The notes under the pieces were generated by a model that was not told the origin of the DNA, searched no databases, and worked only from the letters and a program-made list of their open reading frames with translations. Source: Azonexaceae bacterium (GTDB lineage: Bacteria; Pseudomonadota; Gammaproteobacteria; Burkholderiales; Rhodocyclaceae). From it: a stretch of DNA of 44,735 nucleotides. This document shows, one piece after another, positions 7,521 to 15,976 of the stretch. The position numbers were made by a program, and so were the translations under genes. Within the stretch, counting starts at the first letter, position 1, and every line of letters begins with the position of its first letter. The stretch covers positions 1 to 44,735 of the forward strand of contig SSSZ01000014.1 of assembly GCA_009469675.1 (NCBI GenBank). The letters run 5' to 3'.

Positions 7521-8755
7521 GGGTCGCGGTCGTCGGCGGGGGCTGGGCGGGAATCGCCGCCGCCGTCGAACTGACCGCCGCCGGCCGCGCCGTCACCCTC
7601 TTCGAGGCCGGGCGCCGCCTGGGGGGCCGGGCCCGGGCCGTGGACCTGGCCGGCCGCACCCTGGATAACGGCCAGCACCTCTTCCTCGGCGCCTACCGCG
7701 ACACTCTCGCCCTGATGCGCCGGGTCGGCGCCGACCCCGACGCCCTTTTCGTGCGCCGGCCGCTGCGGGTCATCGACAACGCCGGCTTCGACCTCGCCCT
7801 GCCCCGCCTGCCGGCCCCCTTGCACCTAGCCTGGGGGTTACTCGCTGCCCGCCGCGTTCCCTGGCGGGAAAAGCTGGCCACCGCCGCCTGGATGCGGGGC
7901 CTGCAGGCCGCCGGTTTCCGCCTGCCCGCCGACCCCACCGTCGCTGCCTGGCTCGACGGGGCCGGCCAGACCGGCGCGCTGCGCCGCCACCTCTGGGAAC
8001 CCCTCTGCCTCGCCGCCCTCAACACCCCGGCCGAACGGGCCTCGGCCCAAGTCTTCGCCAATGTCCTGCGGGACAGCCTGGGCGGCCCCCGGCGGGCCGA
8101 CACCGACCTCCTGCTGCCCCGCCGCGACCTCGGTCAACTCCTCCCCCAGCCGGCCGCCGCCTGGCTCGCCGCCCGGGGTTGCGAACTGCGCCTGGGCCAC
8201 CGGGTGCGGACCTTGGCGGCCACCGCCGACGGCGTCGCCATCGACGGCGAAGTCTTCGCCGGGGCCATCGTCGCCGTCGCCCCCCAGCATCTCCCCGGCC
8301 TGCTTCCCGGGGAAGCGGCGGATTTCACCTACGAACCCATCGCCACGGTCTACCTGCAGTACGACCCGCCGGCGCCCCTGCCTTTTCCCCTCTACGGCCT
8401 CAGCGGCGGCCACGGCCAATGGGTGATCGACCGCGGCGACGGCCTGCTGGCCGCCGTCCTCAGCGGCCACGGCGCCTGGGAGGAACTCGCCGACGCTGAA
8501 CTGGTGAGCCGCCTGCACGGCGAACTCGGCCAAATCCGCCTTCCTGTCTGGCACCGGGTGATCCGGGAAAAACGCGCCACCTTCTCCTGCCGCCCCGGCC
8601 TTCGCCGTCCCGGGCCAGCCACCGCCCACCCCCGGGTCTTCCTGGCCGGCGACCACGCCTGGGCGGAATACCCGGCCACCCTGGAGGGCGCCGTCAGGAG
8701 CGGCCTGGCCGCCGCCCGGGCCGGCCTCGACCGGAGCGCCTTCGGGAAACCCTGA
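7517..8755 (+). CDS. hpnE: Hydroxysqualene dehydroxylase HpnE (FAD-dependent)
   Basis: Reduces hydroxysqualene to squalene, the last step before hopanoid cyclisation. The 412-residue flavoprotein starts with a Rossmann FAD site VVGGGWAGIAAAVEL, followed by LFEAGRRLGGRARAV and DNGQHLFLGAY, which are typical of phytoene-desaturase-like amine oxidases. The C-terminal FAD contact is near VFLAGDHAWAEYPATLEGAVRSG. The start is set by the ATGA overlap with hpnD. The same frame is open far upstream across hpnD, but that extension is a shadow of hpnD. Last gene of the operon. Confidence 0.93.
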   Translation: MRVAVVGGGWAGIAAAVELTAAGRAVTLFEAGRRLGGRARAVDLAGRTLDNGQHLFLGAYRDTLALMRRVGADPDALFVRRPLRVIDNAGFDLALPRLPAPLHLAWGLLAARRVPWREKLATAAWMRGLQAAGFRLPADPTVAAWLDGAGQTGALRRHLWEPLCLAALNTPAERASAQVFANVLRDSLGGPRRADTDLLLPRRDLGQLLPQPAAAWLAARGCELRLGHRVRTLAATADGVAIDGEVFAGAIVAVAPQHLPGLLPGEAADFTYEPIATVYLQYDPPAPLPFPLYGLSGGHGQWVIDRGDGLLAAVLSGHGAWEELADAELVSRLHGELGQIRLPVWHRVIREKRATFSCRPGLRRPGPATAHPRVFLAGDHAWAEYPATLEGAVRSGLAAARAGLDRSAFGKP

Positions 8756-8823
8756 GGGTTCGGGAATCTCCGACCTGCCGCCCCGGGATTGTCGGCCACC
8801 CGCGCCTCGGCCAGGGCCTCCGG

Positions 8824-9498
8824 TCAGGCGGCCAGCCGCCCGGCCTGGAGGCGCAGGATGCGGCCGCAGCGGGCGGCGATCTCCTCGTCGTGGGTGACGA
8901 GGATGAGGGTGGTGCCCTGGCGGGTGTTGAGGTCGAACATCAGCTCGATGATCTGGTGCCCGGTGGCGGCGTCGAGGTTGCCGGTCGGTTCGTCGGCGAG
9001 GACGAGGCGCGGATCGGGCGAAAAGGCCCGGGCCAGGGCGACGCGCTGCTGCTCCCCGCCGGAGAGATGCTTGGGGTAGTGGCGCAAGCGATGGCCGAGT
9101 CCGACCCGCTCCAGCCAGCGCCGGGCGGTCTCGCCAGCCCCCCGGGCGGCGGCCAGTTCAAGGGGAAGCATGACGTTTTCCAGGGCGGTGAGGGACGGCA
9201 GGAGTTGAAAGGACTGGAAGACGAAGCCGAGCAGCCGGCCGCGCAGGATGGCCCGCTGATCCTCCCCGAGCCCGGCGAGGTCGGTGCCGTCGAGGCGCAC
9301 CGAGCCAGCGCTGGCGTCGTCGAGGCCGGCCAGCAGCCCGAGCAGCGTCGATTTGCCGGAGCCGGAGGCCCCGACGATGGCGAGCGTTTCGCCGGAGCCG
9401 ACGGAAAAGGTAATATCCTCCAGGATGGTCAGGGGTTCGCCCCCGTTGTCCACGGTCTTGCCCAGCCCGACCACTTCCACCACCGTCTGATCCGCCAT
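8824..9498 (-). CDS. ybbA: ABC transporter ATP-binding protein, YbbA/LolD type
   Basis: The ATPase of a MacB/LolD-like ABC system. In many Proteobacteria ybbA sits beside tesA, with a membrane partner ybbP, which is not seen in this window. From the chosen ATG at 9498 (MADQTVVEVVG) the protein is 224 residues. It has Walker A GASGSGKST near 37-45, Q-loop FVFQSFQLLPSLTALENVMLP, signature LSGGEQQRVALARA and Walker B LVLADEPTGNLD. The frame is open 20 codons further up, but that stretch lies on the tesA signal-peptide DNA. AGAGG precedes the 9498 ATG. This ATG and the tesA ATG share the same CATG. Confidence 0.9.
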   Translation of the reverse strand: MADQTVVEVVGLGKTVDNGGEPLTILEDITFSVGSGETLAIVGASGSGKSTLLGLLAGLDDASAGSVRLDGTDLAGLGEDQRAILRGRLLGFVFQSFQLLPSLTALENVMLPLELAAARGAGETARRWLERVGLGHRLRHYPKHLSGGEQQRVALARAFSPDPRLVLADEPTGNLDAATGHQIIELMFDLNTRQGTTLILVTHDEEIAARCGRILRLQAGRLAA

Positions 9499-10099
9499 GC
9501 GCCTCTTTCTTTTCCTGCTCGCCCTGTGTAGCTCCGCCGCCGCTTTGGCCGCCGGCAAGACCGTCCTGGTCTTCGGCGATTCGCTCTCGGCGGGTTACGG
9601 CATCCGCCGGGAGGCGGCCTGGCCGGCCCTGGCCGAGGGCCGTCTGGGGGAGAAACGCTTCGATTATAACGTCGTCAATGCCAGCATTTCCGGCGAAACC
9701 TCCGCCGGCGGACGCTCCCGCCTGGGGGCGGCGCTCCGCCAGCACCGGCCGGCCGTGGTGGTGCTCGCCCTGGGCGCCAACGACGGGCTGCGCGGGCTGC
9801 CCCTCGGCCAGATGAAGGACAATCTCGGCGCCATGATCGACGCCGCCCAGGCCGCCGGCGCCCGGGTGCTCCTGGTGGGCATGCGCCTGCCCCCCAACTA
9901 CGGCCCCTATGCCCTGCAATTCCAGGCGGCGTTCCGCGATATCGCCCGGGAACGGCGGGTTCCCCTGGTCGACTTCCTGCTCGCCGGGGTTGCCGAAAAA
10001 CCCGAACTCTTCCAGGCCGACATGCTCCATCCCACCGCCGAAGCCCAGGGGAAAATCCTCGACAACGTCTGGCCCGGCCTCGTCCCCTTGCTAAAATAG
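9497..10099 (+). CDS. tesA: Periplasmic GDSL arylesterase/thioesterase I/lysophospholipase, TesA
   Basis: An SGNH hydrolase acting on thioesters and esters in the periplasm. The 200-residue protein has a signal peptide (MRLFLFLLALCSSAAALAA). Block I is FGDSLSAGYG with the nucleophile serine, block II is the Gly in SISGET, block III is GANDG, and block V is ADMLHP with the catalytic Asp and His. Length and order match E. coli TesA. Start: the ATG at 9497 gives an ideal signal peptide but has no Shine-Dalgarno, because the upstream DNA is the start of ybbA on the other strand. Confidence 0.94.
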   Translation: MRLFLFLLALCSSAAALAAGKTVLVFGDSLSAGYGIRREAAWPALAEGRLGEKRFDYNVVNASISGETSAGGRSRLGAALRQHRPAVVVLALGANDGLRGLPLGQMKDNLGAMIDAAQAAGARVLLVGMRLPPNYGPYALQFQAAFRDIARERRVPLVDFLLAGVAEKPELFQADMLHPTAEAQGKILDNVWPGLVPLLK

Positions 10100-10124
10100 C
10101 GCCTTTCGCCTTCCGGAATCACCC

Positions 10125-11204
10125 ATGTCACCACGCTCGGGCATCGTCGGCCTGGCCGAACTCGAGAGCTTCGACACCGTCATCGACGTGCGATCCCCCG
10201 CCGAATTCGCCGAAGACCACCTCCCCGGCGCCATCAACTGCGCGGTTCTCGACGACGCCCAGCGAGCCCGGGTCGGCACCCTCTACAAGCAGGTGTCGCC
10301 CTTCGAAGCCAAGAAGATCGGCGCGGCCCTCATCGCCGAAAACATCGGGCGGCATCTGCAGCGCCACTTCCTCGACCGGGCCAAATCCTGGCGCCCCCTC
10401 ATCTACTGCTGGCGCGGCGGCATGCGCAGCGGGGCGATGACCACGGTCTTCCGCTCGGTGGGCTGGAACGCCTGCCAGCTCGAAGGCGGCTACAAAACCT
10501 ACCGCCGGGCCGTGGTCGAGCGCCTGGAATCCCTGCCCGGGGCCTACAGCTACCGCGTCCTCTGCGGCCCCACGGGCAGCGCCAAGACCCGCTGCCTCAA
10601 CGCCATCGGCGAACTTGGCGAACAGACCCTCGACCTTGAGGGGCTGGCCTGCCACAAGGGTTCGGTCCTGGGCGTCCTGCCCGGCACCCCCCAGCCCTCG
10701 CAGAAATGGTTCGAAACCTGCCTGCTCCGGCGCCTCGCCGCCTTCGACCCGGCGCGGCCGGTCTATGTCGAGGCCGAAAGCCGCAAGGTCGGCAACCTGC
10801 AGGTGCCGGAAGCCCTCATCAAGGCCATCCGGGCCAGCCGCTGCCTGGAAATCGAAGCCACCCTGCCGGCCCGGGTCGCCTTTCTCCTCGGCGATTACCA
10901 TTACTTCCCGGCCGATCCGGCCTGGCTCAAGACCCGCTTGGCCGCCCTCCACGGCCTGCAGAGCAACGAAACCCTGGCCCGCTGGAACGCCTACGTCGAA
11001 GCCGGGCAGTGGCCGGAACTGGTGACCGAGCTGCTCGGGGAGCACTACGACCCCCTCTACCACCGCTCCCAGGGTGCCAATTACGCCGGTTTCGGCGCCC
11101 CCGAACGTTTTACTACGGACGATCTGTCTCCGGCCGGGATCGTCGCCCTGGCCCGCCGCATCGTCTCCGGCGAGCCGCTGCGCCCCGTCAGCCGCCCGGC
11201 CTGA
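10125..11204 (+). CDS. mnmH: tRNA 2-selenouridine synthase (SelU/MnmH)
   Basis: Replaces sulfur by selenium at the wobble 2-thiouridine of tRNA-Lys, -Glu and -Gln, using selenophosphate, through a geranylated intermediate. The 359-residue protein has an N-terminal rhodanese domain (VIDVRSPAEFAEDHLPGAIN near 20-38; catalytic Cys95 in IYCWRGGMRSG) and a P-loop domain with GPTGSAKT at 148-155. Both are diagnostic. Its presence implies selenophosphate synthesis (selD) elsewhere. The start follows tesA by 25 bases, with a TAAAAT hexamer at 10092-10097 as a possible -10 box. Its 3' end overlaps that of the convergent methyltransferase gene by 17 bases. Confidence 0.95.
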   Translation: MSPRSGIVGLAELESFDTVIDVRSPAEFAEDHLPGAINCAVLDDAQRARVGTLYKQVSPFEAKKIGAALIAENIGRHLQRHFLDRAKSWRPLIYCWRGGMRSGAMTTVFRSVGWNACQLEGGYKTYRRAVVERLESLPGAYSYRVLCGPTGSAKTRCLNAIGELGEQTLDLEGLACHKGSVLGVLPGTPQPSQKWFETCLLRRLAAFDPARPVYVEAESRKVGNLQVPEALIKAIRASRCLEIEATLPARVAFLLGDYHYFPADPAWLKTRLAALHGLQSNETLARWNAYVEAGQWPELVTELLGEHYDPLYHRSQGANYAGFGAPERFTTDDLSPAGIVALARRIVSGEPLRPVSRPA

Positions 11205-11733
11205 GAGCGCAAAGAGCCTGGCGCAGGGCCGGTTTGGGCCGCGCCGCGTAACCCTCCTCGTAGGCCAGGACGGTAAGGCCGTGGCGCCGGGCGAGTTCCA
11301 GCAACTCCTGGGATCGGAGGAGGAATTCCGGACGCGACGGCTTGCCGTAGCGCTCGTTCCCCGCCATGAAGGTTTCGTAGAGCAAGACGCCCCCCGGGGC
11401 GAGTCCGGCGACCAGGTCGTCGAGGCGAGGCCGCCACAGGTAGTTGGTGACGACGATGCCGGCGAAGGACTGTCCGGCCAGGGGCCAGCGTTCGGTTTCC
11501 AGGTCGACGACCAGGAGGTTAACCTCGGGCAGCGCCGCCAGGCCGGCCAGGGCCTCGCCGTCCCGGTCGACCGCCAGTACCGGGTGGCCGGCCGCCGCCA
11601 GAAGGCGGACGTGGCGGCCGTTGCCGCAGGCCAGATCGAGCACCCGCCCCCCCGCCGGAATGTGCGGCAGGTAACGTTCCACCCAGGCCGAAGGGGGTAT
11701 CATCGCGGCCAGTTCGTTGTGGGAATCCATCAT
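11188..11733 (-). CDS. Class I SAM-dependent methyltransferase
   Basis: A small Rossmann methyltransferase of unknown substrate (181 residues). Motif I is GRVLDLACGNGRHVRLLAA near 29-47, the acidic end of strand 2 is LAVDRDGEAL, motif IV is IVVTNYLWRP, and the post-I region is typical of the Methyltransf_11/25 or tellurite-resistance TehB-like group. I would not name a substrate. It may start at the first or second of two adjacent ATGs. The first shares a CATG with the start of the divergent OsmC gene. It ends 17 bases inside mnmH. Confidence 0.85.
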   Translation of the reverse strand: MMDSHNELAAMIPPSAWVERYLPHIPAGGRVLDLACGNGRHVRLLAAAGHPVLAVDRDGEALAGLAALPEVNLLVVDLETERWPLAGQSFAGIVVTNYLWRPRLDDLVAGLAPGGVLLYETFMAGNERYGKPSRPEFLLRSQELLELARRHGLTVLAYEEGYAARPKPALRQALCALRPGG

Positions 11734-12142
11734 GTCTTATTCCGTCGTCGTCACCGAAAGCGGCCGCGGCCGCTACCTGCAGGACATCGTCGTCAACGAC
11801 CGCCACCGCCTCCTGGCCGACGAGCCGGAAACGCTGGGCGGCGACGACGCCGCACCTACACCCTTCGATTTTCTCATGACCAGCCTCGGCACCTGCACCG
11901 CCATCACACTGCGCATGTACGCCGAAAGGAAAAACCTGGCGGTGACACAAATCAGCGTCGCCCTTGACCACGCCAAGGTGACCGTGGACGGGCAGACCCG
12001 GGACCACCTTCGGCGCCGCATCACCATCGCCGGCGACCTGACCGGCGAGCAACGGCAGCGCATGCTCGAAATCGCCAACAAATGCCCGCTCCACCGGGCT
12101 CTCACCCAGCCGCTCCTGATCGCCAGCGAACTCGCGGACTAG
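11732..12142 (+). CDS. OsmC/YhfA-like peroxiredoxin-fold protein
   Basis: The OsmC family includes thiol peroxidases that reduce organic hydroperoxides. The 136-residue protein has the two family cysteines, one in LMTSLGTCTAITLRMYAERK and one in NKCPLHRALTQ. It most resembles the YhfA-type subgroup, whose function is poorly known. The ATG at 11732 was chosen over an in-frame ATG 15 bases upstream, because GTGGGA lies at suitable distance and the family starts here. It is divergent from the methyltransferase, with overlapping start codons. Confidence 0.88.
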   Translation: MSYSVVVTESGRGRYLQDIVVNDRHRLLADEPETLGGDDAAPTPFDFLMTSLGTCTAITLRMYAERKNLAVTQISVALDHAKVTVDGQTRDHLRRRITIAGDLTGEQRQRMLEIANKCPLHRALTQPLLIASELAD

Positions 12143-12187
12143 ACCTTTTCACCTAGTTTCCGCCTGGAATCCCTCCGCCGATTGTGG

Positions 12188-12208
12188 TATTATTTGTGCA
12201 CCGCACAA
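12188..12208 (+). promoter_or_regulatory. Promoter region and inverted repeat before the Pat-like gene
   Basis: TATTAT at 12188-12193 can serve as a -10 box. Directly after it lies a perfect dyad TTGTGC-ACC-GCACAA (12194-12208), covering the expected transcription start 26-40 bases before the ATG. A bound protein here would block transcription. I cannot name the regulator. Confidence 0.4.
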
Positions 12209-12233
12209 TAACCGCCCAGAACCGAGGCATATC

Positions 12234-14927
12234 ATGTTGGAACAGCACTACCTGACCGCCCTTTTCGAACCCAAATCGGTTGCCGTGATCGGCGCCTCCG
12301 ACCGGGAAAACTCGGTCGGCAATGTGATTTTCAAGAACATTCTCAATTCGGGGTACAAGGGCCGCCTCTACGCCATCAACCCCAAGCACGACACGGTCCA
12401 GGGCCAGGAATCTTTCAAGTCCATCGAGGAAATCAGCGCCCGGGTCGAACTGGCGGTCATCGCCACACGCCCCCAGACGGTGCCGCAATTGGTCGAACAA
12501 TGCGGCCGCAGCGGCGTCAAGAACGTCATCGTCATTTCCTCCGGCTTCTCGGAATCGGGCCACATCGGCGCCGCCATCGAGCGCAAGATGCTCGAAATCG
12601 CCCGCTCGTACAATGTCCGCGTCCTCGGCCCCAACTGCCTGGGGATCATCCGCCCGGACCTCGGCTTGAACTCGACCTTCGCCCGGGTCACCGCCAATCC
12701 CGGCAACCTGGCCCTGGTTTCCCAGTCCGGCGCCATGTGCGCCGCCGTGCTCGACTGGGCCAAATCCAACGGCGTCGGCTTCTCCTCGGTGATTTCCCTG
12801 GGCAGCACCGCCGACGTCGATTTTGGCGAAATCCTCGACTACCTCATCTACGACAATCGCACCCACTACATCCTGATGTACGTGGAGGGCATCCGCAACG
12901 CCCGCCGCTTCATGAGCGCCCTGCGCTCGGCCGCCCGCATCAAGCCGATCATCCTCTTGAAGGCCGGCCGCCACGAGGCCGGATCGGTGGCCGCCCAGAC
13001 CCACTCGGGCATGGCGGCCGTGGCCGACGCCGTCTTCCAGGCGGCGGTGCGCCGCGCCGGCGTCGTCCGCGTCGCCAACGTCGGCCAGTTGTTCTACGCC
13101 GCCAAGGCCCTGGCCTCCAAGTTCCGCCCCCAGGGCAACCGGCTCGCCATCATCACCAACGGCGGCGGCCCCGGCGCCATGGCTGCCGACCGGGCCGGCG
13201 ACGTGGGTATTCCCTTGGCCGCCCTGTCCAACGAGACCATGGCGGCCCTCAACAAGTGTCTGCCCACCACCTGGTCCCACAACAACCCCATCGACATCAC
13301 CGGCGACGCGACGCCCGAGCGCTATCGCGACGCCATCCTGGCGGTGGCCGAAGACCCGGGGGTCGACAGCATCCTGGTGATGCTCTCGCCGCAGGCCATG
13401 ACCCAGCCCCTCGAGGTCGCCAAGGCGGTGGTCGATGTCAGCGAGCAGTCGAGCAAGGCCCTCCTCTGCTGCTGGATGGGCGAAGAGCAGGTGGCGGGCG
13501 GGCGCAAGCTCCTCGAGGATTCCGGCATTCCGGCCTTCCGCATGCCGGAGACGGCGATCGAGCTCTTCCACCACATCTCGACCTATTACAAGAACCAGAA
13601 ACTCCTCCTCCAGACGCCGGAACCCACCCGCCAGCACGGCCGCCCCGAGGCAGAAGGCGCCAAGATGCTGATCGAGGCCCTGCTCGCCGAACGGCGCAAG
13701 GTGCTGTCGGAAATGGAGTCGAAAGCCATCCTGCGCGCCTTCCGCGTGCCGGTGGCCCAGACCATGGTCGCCCGCTCCGCCACCGAGGCCCTGCTGCTGG
13801 CCGAACAACTCGGTTTTCCCGTGGCCATGAAGGTCGATTCGCCGGATCTCCTGCACAAGTCCGACGCCGGCGGCGTCCGGCTCAATATCGGCAGCGCCCC
13901 GGCGGTGCGCAACGCCTACCACGACATTATCGAAACGGTGCAGAAGCGCCATCCCAGCGCCCGCATCAACGGTGTTTCGATCGAACCCTTCCTCTCCCGC
14001 CCCAACGGCCGGGAACTGATGATCGGCGTCTTCCGCGACCCGACCTTCGGGCCGGTCATCAGCTTCGGCGCCGGCGGCTTCGACGTCGAAATCTTCAGCG
14101 ACCGGGCCGTCGCCCTGCCGCCCCTCAACAAGTTCCTGGCCAAGGATCTGGTCGAATCGACCCGCGCCTCGAAAGTCCTCGGCGAGTTCCACAACATGCC
14201 CGCGGTCAACCGTGAGGCCCTCAAGGAAGTCCTGATCTGCATTTCCGAAATGGTCTGCGAGCTGCCGTGGATCATCGAGATGGACCTCAACCCGCTGATC
14301 GTCGACGAAAACGGCGCCATCGCCGCCGATGCCCGCATCGTCATCGACCACGCCAGCAGCGCCTCGGGCGACCGCTACTCCCATATGGCGATCTACCCCT
14401 ACCCGGTGCACCTCATCCAGGAATGGCAGATGAACGACGGCCAGATGGTCACCATCCGCCCGATCCGCCCCGAAGATGCCGAACTGGAGCAGGAATTCGT
14501 CAAGAACATGTCGGACGAGTCGCGCTACTACCGCTTCATGGACACCATCCGCGAACTCACCCAGACCATGCTGGTGCGCTTCACCCAGATCGACTACGAC
14601 CGGGAAATGGCGCTGCTCGCCGTCCTCACCGACGACGAGGGCAAAGACACCCAGATCGGCGTCGCCCGCTACGTCCTCAATCCGGACGGCGAATCCGTGG
14701 AATTCGCCCTGGCGGTGGGCGACGCCTGGCAGAAGTCCGGCGTCGGCCGCAAGCTCATGACCGCCCTCATCGACTGTGCCCGCATGAAGGGCTACCGCGC
14801 CGTGGTCGGCGACGTTCTGGCGGCCAACGGCAAGATGTTCAACCTGATGACCAGCCTCGGCTTCACCATCCACCCCCATCCCGAAGACACGGCGGTCAAG
14901 CGTGTCGTCAAGCCGCTCACCGGCTGA
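12234..14927 (+). CDS. Pat/PatZ-type protein lysine acetyltransferase fused to an NDP-forming acyl-CoA synthetase-like module
   Basis: In the known family the C-terminal GNAT domain acetylates lysines, classically acetyl-CoA synthetase, and thereby switches it off. The 897-residue protein has a CoA-binding Rossmann domain (SVAVIGASDRENSVGN, near 15-30), ligase-CoA domains (AIITNGGGPGAMAADRAG near 305), an ATP-grasp-like domain (about 480-715) and a GNAT domain at about 735-890 with the acetyl-CoA loop WQKSGVGRKLM. The segment AAQTHSGMAAVADA keeps a histidine (His257) at the place of the phospho-histidine of true NDP-forming synthetases. Enteric Pat proteins are thought to lack that residue. 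Single-gene unit followed by a strong terminator. Confidence 0.9.
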   Translation: MLEQHYLTALFEPKSVAVIGASDRENSVGNVIFKNILNSGYKGRLYAINPKHDTVQGQESFKSIEEISARVELAVIATRPQTVPQLVEQCGRSGVKNVIVISSGFSESGHIGAAIERKMLEIARSYNVRVLGPNCLGIIRPDLGLNSTFARVTANPGNLALVSQSGAMCAAVLDWAKSNGVGFSSVISLGSTADVDFGEILDYLIYDNRTHYILMYVEGIRNARRFMSALRSAARIKPIILLKAGRHEAGSVAAQTHSGMAAVADAVFQAAVRRAGVVRVANVGQLFYAAKALASKFRPQGNRLAIITNGGGPGAMAADRAGDVGIPLAALSNETMAALNKCLPTTWSHNNPIDITGDATPERYRDAILAVAEDPGVDSILVMLSPQAMTQPLEVAKAVVDVSEQSSKALLCCWMGEEQVAGGRKLLEDSGIPAFRMPETAIELFHHISTYYKNQKLLLQTPEPTRQHGRPEAEGAKMLIEALLAERRKVLSEMESKAILRAFRVPVAQTMVARSATEALLLAEQLGFPVAMKVDSPDLLHKSDAGGVRLNIGSAPAVRNAYHDIIETVQKRHPSARINGVSIEPFLSRPNGRELMIGVFRDPTFGPVISFGAGGFDVEIFSDRAVALPPLNKFLAKDLVESTRASKVLGEFHNMPAVNREALKEVLICISEMVCELPWIIEMDLNPLIVDENGAIAADARIVIDHASSASGDRYSHMAIYPYPVHLIQEWQMNDGQMVTIRPIRPEDAELEQEFVKNMSDESRYYRFMDTIRELTQTMLVRFTQIDYDREMALLAVLTDDEGKDTQIGVARYVLNPDGESVEFALAVGDAWQKSGVGRKLMTALIDCARMKGYRAVVGDVLAANGKMFNLMTSLGFTIHPHPEDTAVKRVVKPLTG

Positions 14928-15000
14928 TCCCGCCAAAGGGGCTGAAGCCGCATGTCCGCCGCCCGTGGGCTGACACGCACCCCTTCGGCCCCGCCAACGA

Positions 15001-15030
15001 AAAACGGCCGGTCATTTGACCGGCCGTTTT
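15001..15030. terminator. Bidirectional intrinsic terminator
   Basis: A 14-bp perfect stem (15001-15014 with 15017-15030) starts with AAAA and ends with TTTT. It serves both the Pat-like gene and the convergent DUF3460 gene. Confidence 0.92.
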
Positions 15031-15051
15031 GTCTGGCGAGCGGGGTGCGCC

Positions 15052-15261
15052 TTATTCGGTGTAGAACGTCACGTCGTAGGGGTAGGGCTTTTGCGGCACC
15101 TTGGAGGCCTGATTGCGGGCCGTGCTGTCCCCGTCCTGCTTCTTGTCCCACCAGAGCGCCCGGCCGACCTTCTGGTCCGCCGCCCACTCGGGATTTTTTG
15201 CCAGTTGTTCGTCCATCCACTTGGTGTGGTCGGAGACATAGCTCGTATTCACGTCGCCCAT
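15052..15261 (-). CDS. DUF3460 family small protein
   Basis: A 69-residue soluble protein with the DUF3460 pattern: YVSDHTKWMDEQLAKNPEW near the start, then VGRALWWDKKQ. The family is small, mainly betaproteobacterial and of unknown function. Two features fit it: a charged helix followed by the conserved GRALWWDK block, and a tail rich in Lys, Pro and Tyr (KVPQKPYPYDVTFYTE). No cysteines, membrane segments or signal peptide. It is followed closely by the shared terminator at 15001-15030. Confidence 0.85.
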   Translation of the reverse strand: MGDVNTSYVSDHTKWMDEQLAKNPEWAADQKVGRALWWDKKQDGDSTARNQASKVPQKPYPYDVTFYTE

Positions 15262-15310
15262 TTCCCGCAGTCCTCAAGCCAATCAACAGAATGGCCGGAA
15301 TTCTAACACG

Positions 15311-15544
15311 TCAGTGGAAAACAATGGGCCGCGCCGCGTCGCCGCAGTAGTCGTCGAGAAAGGCGTCGATCGTTTCCTCGTCCCGTTCGCCTTCGGGAAT
15401 CTCCTCGATGGCCGCCCGGAAATGCAGGGCCGACGGCCCTTGCAGGAAGAGCATGCGCCCGCCTTCCTTGTCCACCAGTTCGAAACTCTCCTGGGCCGGG
15501 TAGGCCAGGACCGAATAGTGCTCGCTGTTGTAGACGACGTTCAT
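15311..15544 (-). CDS. DUF3567 family small protein
   Basis: A 77-residue soluble protein. The start MNVVYNSEHYSVLAYPAQES, followed by FELVDKEGGRMLFLQGPSAL and an acidic C-terminal segment with DAFLDDYCG, matches the betaproteobacterial DUF3567 family of unknown function. The ATG at 15544 is preferred to the in-frame TTG two codons upstream because AAGGAG lies at ideal distance. It has its own good promoter at 15576-15604. Confidence 0.88.
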   Translation of the reverse strand: MNVVYNSEHYSVLAYPAQESFELVDKEGGRMLFLQGPSALHFRAAIEEIPEGERDEETIDAFLDDYCGDAARPIVFH

Positions 15545-15575
15545 GTGCAACTCCTTTTGACGACTTCCACGACCT

Positions 15576-15604
15576 TAATTACGGCCGTACCGGCAAGTTT
15601 TCAA
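15576..15604 (-). promoter_or_regulatory. Sigma-70 promoter of the DUF3567 gene
   Basis: On the minus strand TTGAAA (15604-15599), a 17-base spacer and TAATTA (15581-15576). The start would be near 15569, giving a leader of about 25 bases before the ATG at 15544. Confidence 0.65.
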
Positions 15605-15784
15605 GAGCCTTCCTGAGTTACCGCTGCAAATTCTGACCGGCCGCCGTCGGTCCGGTTCGTGCCGACTTGTCGTCCACCGTGATTTATTACCGCTTTGGCC
15701 ATCGGTTTGCCCTCCCTTCGAGGGATGGGCGACTTCGCCGATTGGCCCTATCATCCTCCCCAGCGCATCGACAAGGAGTACGCC

Positions 15785-15976
15785 ATGGCCTCCTGGGGCT
15801 GCCCCCACGAAATCGACGGTAAATGCACCAAGATCAACCCGTTGCCCTGCGATCCGGGGATGAAGGGCTGCGTCCTGGCGGGCCGCTACGTCTTCGCTGG
15901 CAAGGACGAGAAAAACCGCCGGCTGCGGGAAAAACAGGCGCGGGAAGCGGCTGCGCCGAAACCCGCCGAAGACTAG
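15785..15976 (+). CDS. Small four-cysteine protein (63 aa), function unknown
   Basis: The first half has four cysteines (WGCPHEIDGKCTKINPLPCDP and MKGCVLAGRYVF), a spacing that could hold a metal or form disulfides. The second half is a basic helix (KDEKNRRLREKQAREAAA). No signal peptide, so it is probably cytoplasmic, where a metal site is likelier than disulfides. An upstream in-frame extension of 30 codons was rejected, because AAGGAG at 15773-15778 points to the ATG at 15785. Similar short proteins occur as hypothetical proteins in related bacteria as far as I recall. Confidence 0.75.
   Translation: MASWGCPHEIDGKCTKINPLPCDPGMKGCVLAGRYVFAGKDEKNRRLREKQAREAAAPKPAED

Noticed and set aside
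7403-8656. Antisense frames in the hpnE region
   Set aside because: They mirror the hpnE coding frame and have no family features.
12153-14936. Open frame of 927 codons opposite the Pat-like gene
   Set aside because: Antisense of the acetyltransferase; composition typical of shadow frames (Val, Gly, Asp, His) and no motif.
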